In this document: positions 44,307-56,900 of the stretch, in pieces
Layout: every line of letters starts with the position of its first letter
Position numbering within the stretch: position 1 is the stretch's first letter
NCBI GenBank assembly: GCA_002633005.1
Contig: NMRA01000335.1
Coordinates: 124,001-188,000, forward strand
From: Phoronis australis
Taxonomy: Eukaryota > Phoronida > Phoronidae
Reading direction: 5' to 3'
DNA: 64,000 nucleotides
Notes under the pieces: model-generated
The model's database searches: none
Told to the model about the DNA's origin: nothing
Seen by the model: only the letters and a program-made list of their open reading frames with translations
Program-made: the position numbers and the translations under genes

Positions 44307-44659
44307 ACGGTCGTGTTCCAATTTCAGTTCATTGACAGCTTTGCACCAAATAGCAAGTTCACATTTTCTTCGTCCATTCACAGTTATTCCACAATCCATC
44401 TACCATCTCTTAAGCTGTATTAACGTTTTAAGCGTACAATTCTCCATAAGAACTCCAGTAAGATTTAGAGTGTGTAGCTAAGATTCTCTAAAACGCTCTG
44501 AGGTGGCGGCGTTTTACAACTATTATTAAAATCTCTTGGTCCATTTACACCGACCTCTTATCTATTTACACTGTCACGACGTTTCGGTCGGTCTATTCTC
44601 CGTCCATCGTCAGGTGTTCCTACGTTCTTAGAAGAACGAGCACGGATATGTGGTATACT

Positions 44660-44752
44660 CATGGTGTGATTTTTTGTCCGAGGCAGGATTTGAACCCACG
44701 ACTTCTGAAACTACAAATAATTCGAGTGCAGCACCTTAACCACTACACCTTG
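44660..44752 (-). repeat. tRNA-derived SINE head
   Basis: The minus strand reads GTAGTGGTTAAGGTGCTGCA (A-box region) and then GTGGGTTCAAATCCTGCC (B-box). The span and spacing are tRNA-like. Confidence 0.5.
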
Positions 44753-47700
44753 GATGACTCCGTCGTTCGAGCTCCCCGAGCCCCCTCCTCCCCGGGTGCG
44801 CGTATGAGCTTGGCTGGCTTTTCCCTGTTTTTTTGCAATTAAGGCATTCAATTCGGCAAGTTTGAAAGCCAAAAACTCAAAAAAGCAACGCGACCAAATC
44901 AAATCAAAAACCTACCAACCATACAAATGTCGATTCCGGCAGAGTGTAATCGTCTAGCTGGGTGCACGTATGTGTTTGGTGATTAATTCGAATCATATTT
45001 CCGTGCTTCCGTGAAATACAAACGGGGAATATAGCTGTGTGTTGTACTTTTGGATTTGTGATTTTTTCAATTCTAAGCACACAAAACGCTTGTTACTCCC
45101 CGCCAGTGGCTCGGAACACGATCAGGCCCGTCCCGGCCGCCGGAGCTGGACATGGCGAACATAAACCAGCGTAAGTTGGAAACTAAACCTCCAGTCACGA
45201 AAAGACTATAATAGTGAGCCAAAGAAACAATGTGCACGTAATTATTTAGGTGAATTAACCACGAAACTGAAAATCTACTTACTTGCCGGGGGCCGCGAAG
45301 TCAGGTTCCCATTCCACAGAACCGTCAGGACAAAGGTTGCATAGTAACAATGATTTGAATAATGTATTTGTATATCTAATTCCCCTAACATGTGACCATA
45401 GTATATAAAATTGAAACAGAAAGGAGAATAATAAACGTCTACATGGCAACTCGCCCGGCGTCAATCCCTACTTAGTTGAGAGCTCATCCGACGAAGACTT
45501 CACTGGTCGGATCGTTAGGTTTCACAGTTCGAACCGGAATACACTGATCAAGAAATACTAGAGAGGCGCAGTTAATATGCACAGGCATCGGAACGTATGG
45601 ATGGTTCTTTGGTAACCCGGAATTCTTCAGAGCTAAGAACCAGTAAGACTGGTTCATAGGTCAGAGAAATTACTGTCGACGATATGCCGGCCACAGATAC
45701 GGAGATGTTTCACGGCCTCATACTTGCTATTATCTGCGTACTTTTCACTTCCTAAGAATTTCGGGCTCTCGAGGAAGTCAAACAAATGATATACCCGCTT
45801 TCTTTGCAGCTTCATAGTTCCGACAAGCGGAAACGTTGCACCGCAATATAGCGACATTCACTCTGCAGATGAACCACTGACGTCGCTGCGTCGTTTATCA
45901 ACTTCCTCACGGGTTAACGCGACACCTCTTGGCAAGGTGACATCGCCGTATAAGAGGCGATGTGGATATAGACCGATTAAGACGGTAAAAAAGCCTAATT
46001 AAATCGGGTGGCATTCTCCTTTAAAGTACATGTCAACAATTTTGAACCCATGATTTAAAAGACTAGTACATATGCACAAGTTTTGGGCAACTTAAAATGG
46101 GTATATCTGTGCTAATCACTTAATCAATATTTATTCTGACGTATCTAGAGTACTCGGATTCATGTAGTAGCTCCCTTTGTCGTTTAGTATTTTTTCTTTG
46201 AGAAAAAGTTTTTTTTCTTTTTTCGTCACGTTTATCCAAAGTAACGTTAATTCCTCATTCCAAAACAGTCTGTTTGCCTTAATTTTGTCAGATTTTTATT
46301 ACAACTACATCTTAAATGTAATTCCATTTCTGTTTTTATGATTTCGCCGAGAGAGTTTAACTTATATATCTCATCAACATCATATTTTCTTTGACACTCA
46401 TTTTCTGACATTAAAAGCATCTCTCCGATCCCTTTTTGTTATCTATGAATTCACTAGGCATAGAATTCAATTTGAACCGCTTTCTAAATCGCATATCAAA
46501 AGATTTATCCATACCGTGATCCTCAACATTTTCTTCATTGATATTCACTAGTTAAACGTGTAGCACAATTTCTAACAATAATACACCGTTATCAGACTGG
46601 CTTTTCCGACAATAGCCCATGTTTGTCAGTTACCTCTGTACAAGCGTACACGTAGACGTCAACTGAAGCGACTCATAGGGGACAACAAAGTAGCCTACAA
46701 CAGCTCTTTCCCTTTGACTTAATGAGGTAAAATTATCTTTACTTACATGTATCTCTTTTCTACCATTCACTGTGCAAGTTTTAGAGCCGAGAAAAAGTCA
46801 TTCCAACTGCTAACATGACTGTTTACAGCTTTATCAATTACGATTCGACACAAGTTACCCAATCTCGAGTAAAAATCACCACAAATGATGTCATCTGCTC
46901 TTACTGCATGTATCTGCGTATAAATATAACTGGCATGATAGATGGCAATAGAAACTATCTGCATCACAACCCCTTGATGAATTCTGAGGTGGTAATAAGC
47001 AACAAAATAATACAATAATACATTATATATGAGTTAGTCTTAAAGCTAATATACCGTACCATACGATTTTTCAACAATATCGATTTTAAATGTTTTACGC
47101 AAATCATTCTTAACAAATATTCCCGCCCTCGGCCCACCCGAACCTCATGGGTCCCGCTTCTTTGTATTCTGCCTATTGTGTCCGTGCTAACAATTGCCTG
47201 GCAAGGTAATAGATTTAGTTGAATGTAAATGAATGCCTTAATGACTTTGCTCATCTGAATACCCACAAAAAGGCATTCATGAGAAATTATCCTAACATCT
47301 TTTTTTCACACGATGCAACCCACGAATCAATTCAAACGCAAAGTACTGAAAAACCGACTCTCGTTCAACGTACGAAAGTGCCTACAAAATAACACAACTC
47401 ACATTCAGTCTCCTCAGCTGGGGGCGAAACAAAATGACTGGGAATGGAGATGAAAATACGTTATGGCTTGAAAAGTTACACTTCTCGAAAAATCAATAAA
47501 GCAGTGCGTACACATAAATATGTGAAGAATTTCATGTATTTTTTGTCTACTGAAAGTCTCGTGAACCAGCGTGACGAGAAAACAAATACAATTATTAATT
47601 AAGTGGCAAAATTTGTTTACATGATGTATGGCTAGTGGCGTGCCAGTGGAGGAAAGATGACAGATGCTCCGCAAGCAGAACTCATTGGGATCTCTCAAAT

Positions 47701-48436
47701 TTCCGGGGCCCCGTTGTCATTAATTTTTGGCAACCGCCCTGTCAAATTCGCAACCACGATTGCATCTAATTTTCGCTGCTCCTGCAATTTTCCTTTTCGC
47801 GTCCCTATAAATTGGCGCCCTGACTACTTGACAGAAATGCACCTCAACAAGTTTCCAACGATTGCCCGCAGGGTAATTTTTCGTGTGTTCAATAGATTTA
47901 ATTCTTGAATTAAATGTAGTCCCAGTGGCGGATCTACATTTTTGTAATGAGGTTCAGTATTCGCACCCGAAGCGCGAATCGGAGGCGCGTAGCGCCGTGC
48001 GGGCGGACCCCCCTCCCGTGCAACAGATTTTTTGTTTTTGTAGTCAAATAGTGCACTTTCCATGGATCCTGGCGAGCTTGTGGCAGTTAACGTGTCTCTG
48101 GAGTTTTTCTTAAGATAATTTAAAACCCCTCTCGATTTTGGCGCAGAAATTGAAAAAAACGCATCATCTGAAAACGTTTCCACGGAACCTGAAGATACTG
48201 TAAACCGTGGTGAAAAGATATACATGTACAAGACCAGTTTGCCGAGAGACCAAAAGTACACTGAGAGTAAATAGCTACACAAATAAGCTGGCCTGGTCCG
48301 TCGCGAGACCAACAACACACTATGTAAAGTATTTGAATTGAAAACTGCTCCCTGGACACCTTTTGATCCCCAATGCTTGCTCATACGTGTATTTTATGCA
48401 TCTTCCTGTTACTCGTTGACAAAACTCGGTGCACAT

Positions 48437-49164
48437 TCAATCAAACAATGCTAACAGAACACGCCTTGGGTTGCTCTGGAGAAAGCCTTTAACGACCAGT
48501 GGCGAATCTAGCCTTTTCGTTGTTTCGTAATACATGACCATCAGTGGTAACCCAGCAACCCTTTCCTCTGACATAGTAGCCCTCAAATGTGTCTTCACAG
48601 GCCTCAGCTGACACAAAATGATCTCTCTGTCACTCAAAGGGTCCAATAGGCGATACACACCCTATCAATGTAAGCCCCCTGACGTTTGGGAAGAAGTCAG
48701 CGTCTGCGGTCTCGAGTGTGGAATGCAAGTTACTTGGTAGTGAATTCCTCTCGACTTTGATCATTCCAGAAGGATCGCCAGTGTCGGGGTTCTCGTCGAA
48801 ATAAGAGCAAAAATGTTAATATAATAATTTTTTTATATTCCTACGGGCGTTACATAGGGCAATCAGTAAAATACACCGTGTTAGTCAAAATGCCGACAGT
48901 CAGAAGGGAGTCAGTCACTTTCAGGGAATCTGGTGATGACAAGTCCATGTCCCAGAAATGTAGCCGATTCTCCAGTGAACCTAAGTCTGCATCCCTTGTT
49001 CTGCTAATGGCACAAGAAATGACAGCTTCCACTTGCTGTCTTTCGAAATCTTGGTGGTCAACTGCTGTGCATAGTTGGGGAACTAGGCGGACTGCTTCTC
49101 CTGGCTCGATGACACCTCGCTGACTGGATGTACTATGGCCTATGCCCCCGCTCCCCCAACTCAA
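48437..49164 (-). mobile_element. Degenerate hAT-type transposase (C-terminal part)
   Basis: Minus-strand frames give NSLPSNLHSTLETADADFFP, then a cysteine segment with a frame change, then RPVKTHLRATMSEERVAGLP and NPRRVLLALFD. This order (FPN, IxCxxP, LRxTMxxERLxxL) is the C-terminal dimerisation region of hAT-family transposases. An upstream open stretch (48850-49164) containing CAISRTRDADLGSLENRL probably belongs to it. Stops and a frameshift show it is inactive. It lies in the intergenic gap. Confidence 0.58.
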
Positions 49165-49379
49165 TTAATTTAATTTCTATATTCAGTGGGTGATAGTTTG
49201 TTGTTCCTCCAAAATGGGTCATTAATATCACACCTTCAGTCAAAAACCAACTTATGGTTTACTTCACCCATCATAAAACCTGGTTCATTGTTTTCCTTAC
49301 ATAGGTTAGTTAATATACTTGAGATGTGACCAGTCGATCGTTATTGCTTCAGACCTGACCGACCATAAAGTTGCTAGTC

Positions 49380-49560
49380 ACGGAGGGCTTAGTAGCAGTC
49401 GCCATTCACATCGGCACAAGTCAAATGCATCCACACGTACTTTCCCGTCCATGATAAGACCATGTTTAGAAAATTTCACGCCAACAATCAAGGGATTTAG
49501 GAGAGAGAGCGGTGGACGCGGCTTGGCGAGCGAACGGACGGACAGAGATGATGGCAATAT
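49380..49560 (+). repeat. Copy of the GGAGATACAGCC-family repeat
   Basis: It shares GACAGAGATGATGGCAATATT with GACAGAGATGACGGCAATATT at 29276, plus AAATTTCACGCCAACAATCA-type segments. Confidence 0.4.
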
Positions 49561-49952
49561 TACAGAGTACCATGTACTTTGTGTGGTTTGTGCGTGTGCG
49601 TGCGCCTTTGCGCCCGCGGGTATACATGTGTAATTTATTGTGTAGCTGAATTGAATCGTAGGTGAAGCCTTGGGGCGTCAGTAACTAATAATGTAATCTC
49701 GTTCAACTGAAGGAGAAAGACACCAAACGTAGCCAGACACCATGCGGTCTTTATGCTACTAGAAAACCCAAATTCTGTTCATTTTGAAGACTGGTCCCTC
49801 GTCCCCGGCCAGGTGAAGCGAAGTAATCGACCAAAATTAGACTTCCGCGTTTAGTTTTAGAATTCACTGTTACTGAAGAAACATTGACATTGCCTGACCA
49901 GACGATCAAACACTGTAAAACAATAAAATCAAAAACGTCGGCGTTTCCATAC

Positions 49953-50113
49953 TACCGTAAACGTTCGGGTTAACGCCCACGCTCAGTGAACCGCCCACCC
50001 TGGATTTTTTGAAGTTTCACGTTTAAGCACCCATGTCTGGTTAACCGCCCACCCCCGATTTTTTGGGTTTGCCAATTTAACCGCCCAGGGCGTTAACCCG
50101 AACATTTACGGTA
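49953..50113. repeat. 161-bp MITE with 26-bp inverted ends
   Basis: The left end TACCGTAAACGTTCGGGTTA continues ACGCCC; the right end is its complement with one mismatch. The interior has repeated ACCGCCCACCC blocks. A decayed relative lies at 57470-57550 and ends AGTACGGTA. Confidence 0.75.
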
Positions 50114-50359
50114 ATCAGATTAGACTCGGCGACATCAGTGTTCAGTCAACGCAAGTGCATGAACCGGGGTGCAACGTCGACCAAAGGCTTTCACGACGTT
50201 TTAAAAATATTTAATGAATATTTAATTGACACCGTTACCACATCTCATGGTCATTAGGTGTGCTTGCTGAAGTGGAAAATGCCGCACATTTATCCTATGC
50301 ATCTGTGATGCAAGCAGTTAACGCCCAGTTAAATGTCATATACATTTATACTGATATCT

Positions 50360-50710
50360 AAACTAGACCAAGGCTGTACTCGAAATCGACTCTTGTTTTA
50401 AGCATTCTCCGTTCCACTATAATACAAACTCAAAATCATTGTCTACAATTCTGCGTTTGCGTATAATGTGGTTTACATTATCCTGTATTTTGCACTTGAC
50501 GATCCCAATATGAACTCGAAAGCTCTAGTTTTGCTCGAAATTTCGTATTTCTACTCGAAATTTTAGCTAGAATCTAGGGGTCACCAAGTGTGCACTTGAG
50601 CTGGACGCTCGTCTGTGTATACCATACTTCAGAACAGAATGGCAGTCATCTAGTTCTCAAAAAATTCGAGTTCGATTTCGGGCAAAAAGATAAGACCCCG
50701 GGCATAGATA
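50360..50710. repeat. MITE-like element, TACTCGAAA family, copy 1
   Basis: It is rich in ACTCGAAA/TTTCGAG. The right end AAAAAGATAAGACCCCGGGC is inverted relative to a decayed left end near 50362. The right end matches the right end of the copy at 56631-57030. Confidence 0.5.
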
Positions 50711-51759
50711 TCAGCATGTCTTCCCGAATAACGGCAAACGCTTATAGCAACTTGGAGAGTTGCATGTTGTATAGATACATAAATTTACCCACAATTACTA
50801 TTAGTACATTTGTTTCTTAGACTATGCAAGCGTCTACATTGAACAAGCAACACAAAGGCATACACACAGATAATCCTACAAATTCCCTTTCAATAACACA
50901 GCGGCTGTCAGCAGCGAGCAAAGATGAACGGGAAATAAACATATTTGGATCTACTATTTAATTTTGAACTGCCAGAAATCATCAAAATGGACTAGAATAA
51001 TACTTCTATAACAAACGCACAAACATAAAACAATCAAATAACGTTCGTAGTTCAGGAAGTCTAAATGTTTGGGTACAGAAGTTGGTACTAGAACTGTAGC
51101 CGGAGGTGAGACGGGTGTGCACGCACCCCCACCAGTTGAAGTACAGTTGGGCCCCCCGGCGTGTAGGCTAAGTATTTTGGATTTTTACTCACGACTGGGG
51201 AGTTGCATTTATTGATTGCAACCTTAGTAAAAGTATATGTACCGGTAACAGTAATCATTCATCGATCATATCGAGTCATTTTTTCTACGTAAATATTTCA
51301 TAAGCCCAGAGAATATTTAATGTTTTTAGTGTAACATTCAACTGTTTGAATGGCACCAGTGTCGCTGGTCTACCCCTGCCGTAATTCGGGGATAGAGTAA
51401 CGTCTGGATTGGACATATCGCCAATCACTGAAAACTAAACAACGCCATATGTATATTTTATTCCGGAACGCTTTTACATATTTTGAAGGATTTATTACGT
51501 CTGTGCTGAATCTTATTCATAGCGTCATTCTTTGCAAATATATTAAAATGTTAAGGAAGACACTCCACAAAATCATAGCCGCTGTTGACTTACCGCATTT
51601 CTTCCAATGATGTCAAATTTAAGGACTGTCCTATGAAGGTCGTTCTAATGAGTCATCAGGTCAGGTAACAAGAGCAACGCAGAGCATTGAAATAAGACGA
51701 CAGTACCACAAACGGTGTGCTCCTACCTGGGTGTTTTCAGTATCAAAATGACCATTAGA

Positions 51760-52160
51760 TGGCGCAGAATGCGTCAAATCCGTACGAATTGAGATGGCGC
51801 CCTCTTTGTAATGCACAACTATTTGCCAAATTTCATGAAAATTAAGCCAAGGAACTCCTAAGATGTAGCTGCAAACGTAAACAAACAATAGCCATCTCTA
51901 TAGGGGCCTATCTGCTAAATTTCGCAGATTTTCCAAGCGGGTAGGGAGATGCAGCCAAATTGCCCTTAGAGAGCGTCAGAGTAGTTGGTAACCTTTGAAA
52001 ATCAGCGTCAGCCACGGTCTTCACATCAGGAACACAACTGTCAATTTTCATAACGATCCTTTGAGTGGATTGGCAGATTAAAAGACTAACGTCAAAAGCG
52101 CACGAAGTTTTTAAATGGCCACAAGGTGGCGCAGAAACAAACGAACCTGTCCGAAACTGA
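51760..52160 (+). repeat. Copy of the GGAGATACAGCC-family repeat
   Basis: It carries TTTGCCAAATTTCATGAAAA (51827), GGGAGATGCAGCC (51943) and CATAACGATCCTTTGAGTGG (52050), in the same order of motifs as the array at 28.5 kb. Confidence 0.4.
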
Positions 52161-53664
52161 GAAGGCGTGGTGCACCCACATGTAAATATGTGGGCGCACA
52201 TCTAGCAACCTTCCTCTCCAAGGATCAAATTTACCGAGCATCTTTTTAAATATTAATTGTAAACTAATACATACGTATATGTGTAGGCCTATGCATGTAC
52301 ATGTACATGTATGTATGAATGTATTGATGGATGGATGTATCATGTAAACTTACACATATCAAATTATTGCCAAATTACCTGACGGACGTTTTTTGTACAA
52401 GAAAAATTACACAAATTTCGAGTTACGAGATCTCCGTAACTTCCACAAAAATGACTTATCAGTTGTCACACGAAACTTAAAATAAAATATCCAATTCTTA
52501 AGGACTTTCCCCCCATACTTTTACCGAGGCCTTTTAGCCCAAACATGAAATCAAATCCACGATATAATCTTAATAAGCTTTATGCGAACTTTAGTTCAAG
52601 GTTTCTACTAGTTCGTCTGCTTTGTACACGACTAAGTAACCAACCCCTCAATCCCACAACAGCCTAGACTGTACTCCAGCACACAAGCCTCCGATCTCTG
52701 TTGTCCTAAATCGCTGCCAATAGTCATCCAACGTTTTGTTGCTTTACACCATTATGATTCTACAACTCCAATTTACGTTATGGGTAACCTTAATTTTTCA
52801 CCATGTCTAAATAATTACATATTCAATAGTTGGGTCAAATTGGGCGACAAGTTTTCCGGTTTCTGCTGCGCAGTTTTGACAAAGGCATGTACAGACTCAT
52901 ACGGTTTTTTCAGAGACCAATATTAATGAGAACTAAACGTTTTCAATTACAAAATATTTTGAACTTGAACAAAACCAATGTTTCCACTCCAAAACATGAA
53001 CCACAACAATGGCTTTCAAAGAGAGCACTGCGTGGGTCATCAAGGGGATAAGAAAATTAAGAGGGTCTGTTTGACACCACTTTCAATTTAATCCAAAAAT
53101 ACAATCCCTTAAATGAACAATTGTTAGGTTTTATTTATGTTGGTGTGGTAATTACGGAAAGAGGGTAAAGACAAGAATACCAGCTTTACAAACCTGGTCT
53201 TACAAATGAAAATTCAACTGGCTATGAACCAAATCAGAATTCTACCAAATTGAAAGTGGTTAGCTTTTGATTTAGAGCACTTACCACTGCACAACTGATC
53301 TCAAATTGTTCCTAACTCAAAAGAGAAGTGCTTTGTGGACCAGTCAAAATCCGCAAGTACTACTGCAGGAGACAACTGACAATTCTTAAAAAGCACAAAA
53401 ATCTTCTGAAATGTGACTGAGGACCAATACGAGACCAATAACGGGGAAGGGTATCAATTACAAAATTGTTTTTGGGACAGAAAACAGGTTTTCAACTGCT
53501 TTAAACATGCAGAAATGTAGTGAAAATTTGCAATTCAAAAATTCTGCAGAAGACTCCCGGGGTTTCATGGCTGTTTCTACTGGCCCATTGTGACAGTCTG
53601 ATTACCAAGCTGGATACACAGTGTTGGTACAAAAATTCAAGAAATCTTTGTCTAGAAGAGTTGA

Positions 53665-53670
53665 TTTATT
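53665..53670 (-). terminator. Likely EIF3L poly(A) signal
   Basis: AATAAA on the minus strand about 235 nt after the EIF3L stop codon. The cleavage site itself cannot be seen. Confidence 0.5.
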
Positions 53671-53902
53671 ATTTTTGGATCCTGGGTGAATGATAATGTC
53701 CATCTTCAATGTACATGAAAAAAATGTGCTTACATAAACAGGCCTTATTTTCACGACTACAGAAATCCTCACAATACAACAATTTGAAGTCGGCAGCAGT
53801 AAACATGAAGAAATTCCCAAATGAACTAAGTCTTGTGTGGACTGTCATCCCAACAGGCACAAACAAATAGCAATAAGTTTAATTTTTCTTGCTCCTCTGG
53901 TC

Positions 53903-53929
53903 CTACATTTTCTGTATAGTCCGGTTCAT
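53903..53929 (-). CDS. EIF3L: EIF3L last coding exon with stop
   Basis: Eight codons, MNRTIQKM, then TAG. The acceptor is ATTTTTTCAG. It corresponds to the L-N-R-T-x-x-K-M tail of the family, lacking the last few residues seen in mammals. Confidence 0.9.
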   Translation of the reverse strand: MNRTIQKM

Positions 53930-56900
53930 CTGAAAAAATATATTAAAATAAGAGCTGTACAAATGAAAACGACAACATGAAATAACATCAAACGCTTTGT
54001 TCTCAAGGCCATCACACCATGCATGGTCTATGGTGCGTCCGATTGGTAATGTCACCCATAATATACACATGTGCATATGACATCTCAATGTGGCCACTAC
54101 TGGCTAACCATGAAACATATCAGTGGACACTATTGCCTCGTGCATGTAACATAACAGTTGATCACACACAGCTACGATCACTCACAGGTCAGAGACTGGT
54201 TCTCACTCAAACGTCGCAACTCAATATTTTTGCTAGCGGCCAAATGCAGACTTTTCTCCATAACATACAAGTACGACTGGTCGTCAGTATCTGTTTCAAG
54301 TGAGTGAAAAATGTCACAAATGTATATTTTTAGTGAAACAGGTGCCTACATACTTGACAACGCCATGTGAGGACAGTCTGTATCATGCAGCTACAACCAC
54401 ACATAATGTCACCCAGTCAGGGCAACATCACATACTCCACAACAGTAAAATAACGTCTGTGAAAACCTACATAGTAGTTTTCTAAATGAGCTGGAAACCA
54501 CTAACATTCGACAAAATTTTGACGGAATATCACCTAGCAAATATCCATTTCTATTTGCCAATGACTGGGCCATGTATTAATTCTGGAAAAATCCCAACTG
54601 GTTTGGTTGCAAGTTCTTTTGCAAATATCCAATTAGTATCTAGGCACTACAAAGTAGCTCTGGCTAAAGCTTAACAAAAAACATTTTAGTGAGCAAAAAA
54701 GTTTTACTTAACTGCCAAAATAAGTCTGGCAAGAAGTTCCTCCAAGTTTGAAAGAATAGAACAGAATTTCATCGAAGTCTGTCTAGTGTGTTTTGAAACT
54801 ACTGTATATTGTAAAAGAGACCATTTTTGAGGTTTATAAGTACGGCACATAAGCACTCTAAATTTTACACGACTACACTGTAGACTGAAAGAAGTTCATT
54901 GATTGATGAGTTCCAAATCTGAGGTCAACATGATTAAAGTATTTGGCCTTATTGCTGTTTGTGGCTTTAAATGAATAATGTTCAAGTTTGGAGACAATTT
55001 GAAATGTCAAAGGTGAATAACTTATCATAGTATTAACAAGAGTTACCAACAAATGAACAGAATGACTGTTAAGAGGGACACCACAGTCCACACACAAACA
55101 CACACACACACGCACAAACCATGAATCTGGTGCTCATGCCCCGGGCTTGTAACACATGCGTGCTGATAAAGTTTCTTTTGCTCATTAGATAACAAGACAC
55201 AAATATCTTCCAAAGGAATGGTTCTCCTGTACTCTCGTTTAAAGCGTGTGGATATTAAGAACAGTTCCTGGTAACCTATGATTAAATCCATGTTTACACA
55301 CCCCAAGTTTTTGTCTGACTTATCAACAAATGGAGTGCATTGACAGAAAGACATTCTTAACATTGAGCAATGTTAAGTCGCTGCTTAGAGACACTTTGAC
55401 TTCACAGCAGCATGAAAGCACTGCAGAGTATCTAGAATACTGACCTCTTCAAATTTATGAATCTGCCTGATGAAAAAATCACCATAGCGACGGGCAACTT
55501 TGGTGTCAGCAATGTGGATCATATCCTGTGGAAAAAATAAATGACATATTACACCATGGACAAAAATCTACCAAACAGACCTATGTAAATTTTAAATCAA
55601 AGGACGAAAGAAACAGGATGAAACTAGAACAGCTGTTGCTTTTCAAGATATTGATGATATATTACATTAGTATAATTTGGGAAGCGAATTCAACTGAATT
55701 GCAAAAGAGAAAAATAGTGCAGGTGGTGTAATAGACATTGCACAAGACATGCGCAAACGGCTCAGCTGAGCCCATTGCTTCAAACAGCTCAAACCTCTTT
55801 TTTCATTAATATACACATATAATACATAAACAAATTTAAGCCCCAGCTGAGGATCTAGATACCTGATCCAACAGTCTAGTGGCGATGGGATTTGAACCAA
55901 AGACGTTGAGAACATGAGGCAGGAGCTCAATTGACTAGGCCACACTGCCTCCTCAAACAAACTAGGCAACTTCCAATTCTTAATGTCAAACTTACACCAT
56001 CAATGTAGAAATCCACTTCAGATGAAGACTGGAATTCACCCTCTAAACCACTAGTGCCACCTGTCCACACAACGTTCTTCATTTTGTGCTGGGAATTACA
56101 GATATAATACACGTGATATTCTTTGATAGGGTCATAGATATTTTCACGAACAGCAAAAACTTAAGATCTACAACAAACTATCATTCACTTTGATGCTATA
56201 TTTTATCTGGACACATGAAAACCTCTGTTATCAGACGTTGTTGAGACACAATGTAGAGTATGATAATCCGATCCTATTGAGACACAACGTAGAGTCTGAT
56301 AATCAGACCCTGTCGACACACAATGTAGAGTCTGACAATCAGACCCTGTTGAGACACAATATAGAGTCTGACAATCAGGCCCTGTTGAGACACAATGTAG
56401 AGTCTGATATTTGGGAAACATGATGAGTTCCAAAATTGCTTACGTCCCAATTAAGAAAATTCAATTTCAGTTTTGAATTTAGGTGTCCCAAAATTTAGTG
56501 ACTGCTCCATACTTGAGAATTTTTACAGTAATTAGAATCGCAACATTTGTATGAAAGGTACAAGTGATGCCACAACAATAAAACATTTAAAGCAAGTGTG
56601 TTATACACTAGTGCCAGTCACACTACCAGGGCCCGGTCTCTAATCTTTGTACTCGAAACAAACTCGAAACTATTTTTGGCAATTTCTCTGCTCCTTTTGT
56701 GCGAACTTAAGATAATTGGTTATCAGACTGTGCTCGAATACATTATAGTTTATGCATAGGAGTTTCTAGTTCAAGTTTGCCCTTGAAGACCCTTATATTC
56801 GTGCTACAAACGCGAGTAAAAACTCGAAATTTCGAGTTCAAACTCGAACTTATTGCTTTAATATTGGGTTTACAAAGTGTGAACTAAGGGCAATAAATTA

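Larger units (their letters stand above)
39301..53664. other. Intergenic region between receptor 5' end and EIF3L 3' end
   Basis: About 14 kb with no supported host gene. It contains the split 0.65-kb repeat and its insertion (42285-44306), a tRNA-like SINE (44.7 kb), the hAT remnant (48.4-49.2 kb), two MITEs (50.0 and 50.4 kb) and copies of the GGAGATACAGCC family (49.4 and 51.8 kb). 39.3-42.2, 44.8-47.9 and 52.2-53.6 kb show nothing I recognise. The receptor promoter should lie just above 39300, but no clear element is visible. Confidence 0.55.

Noticed and set aside
47824-48384. 186-codon open frame on the minus strand
   Set aside because: It runs through a GGCGGATCTAC/C-run repeat, has no domain and low-complexity composition; judged a chance frame.
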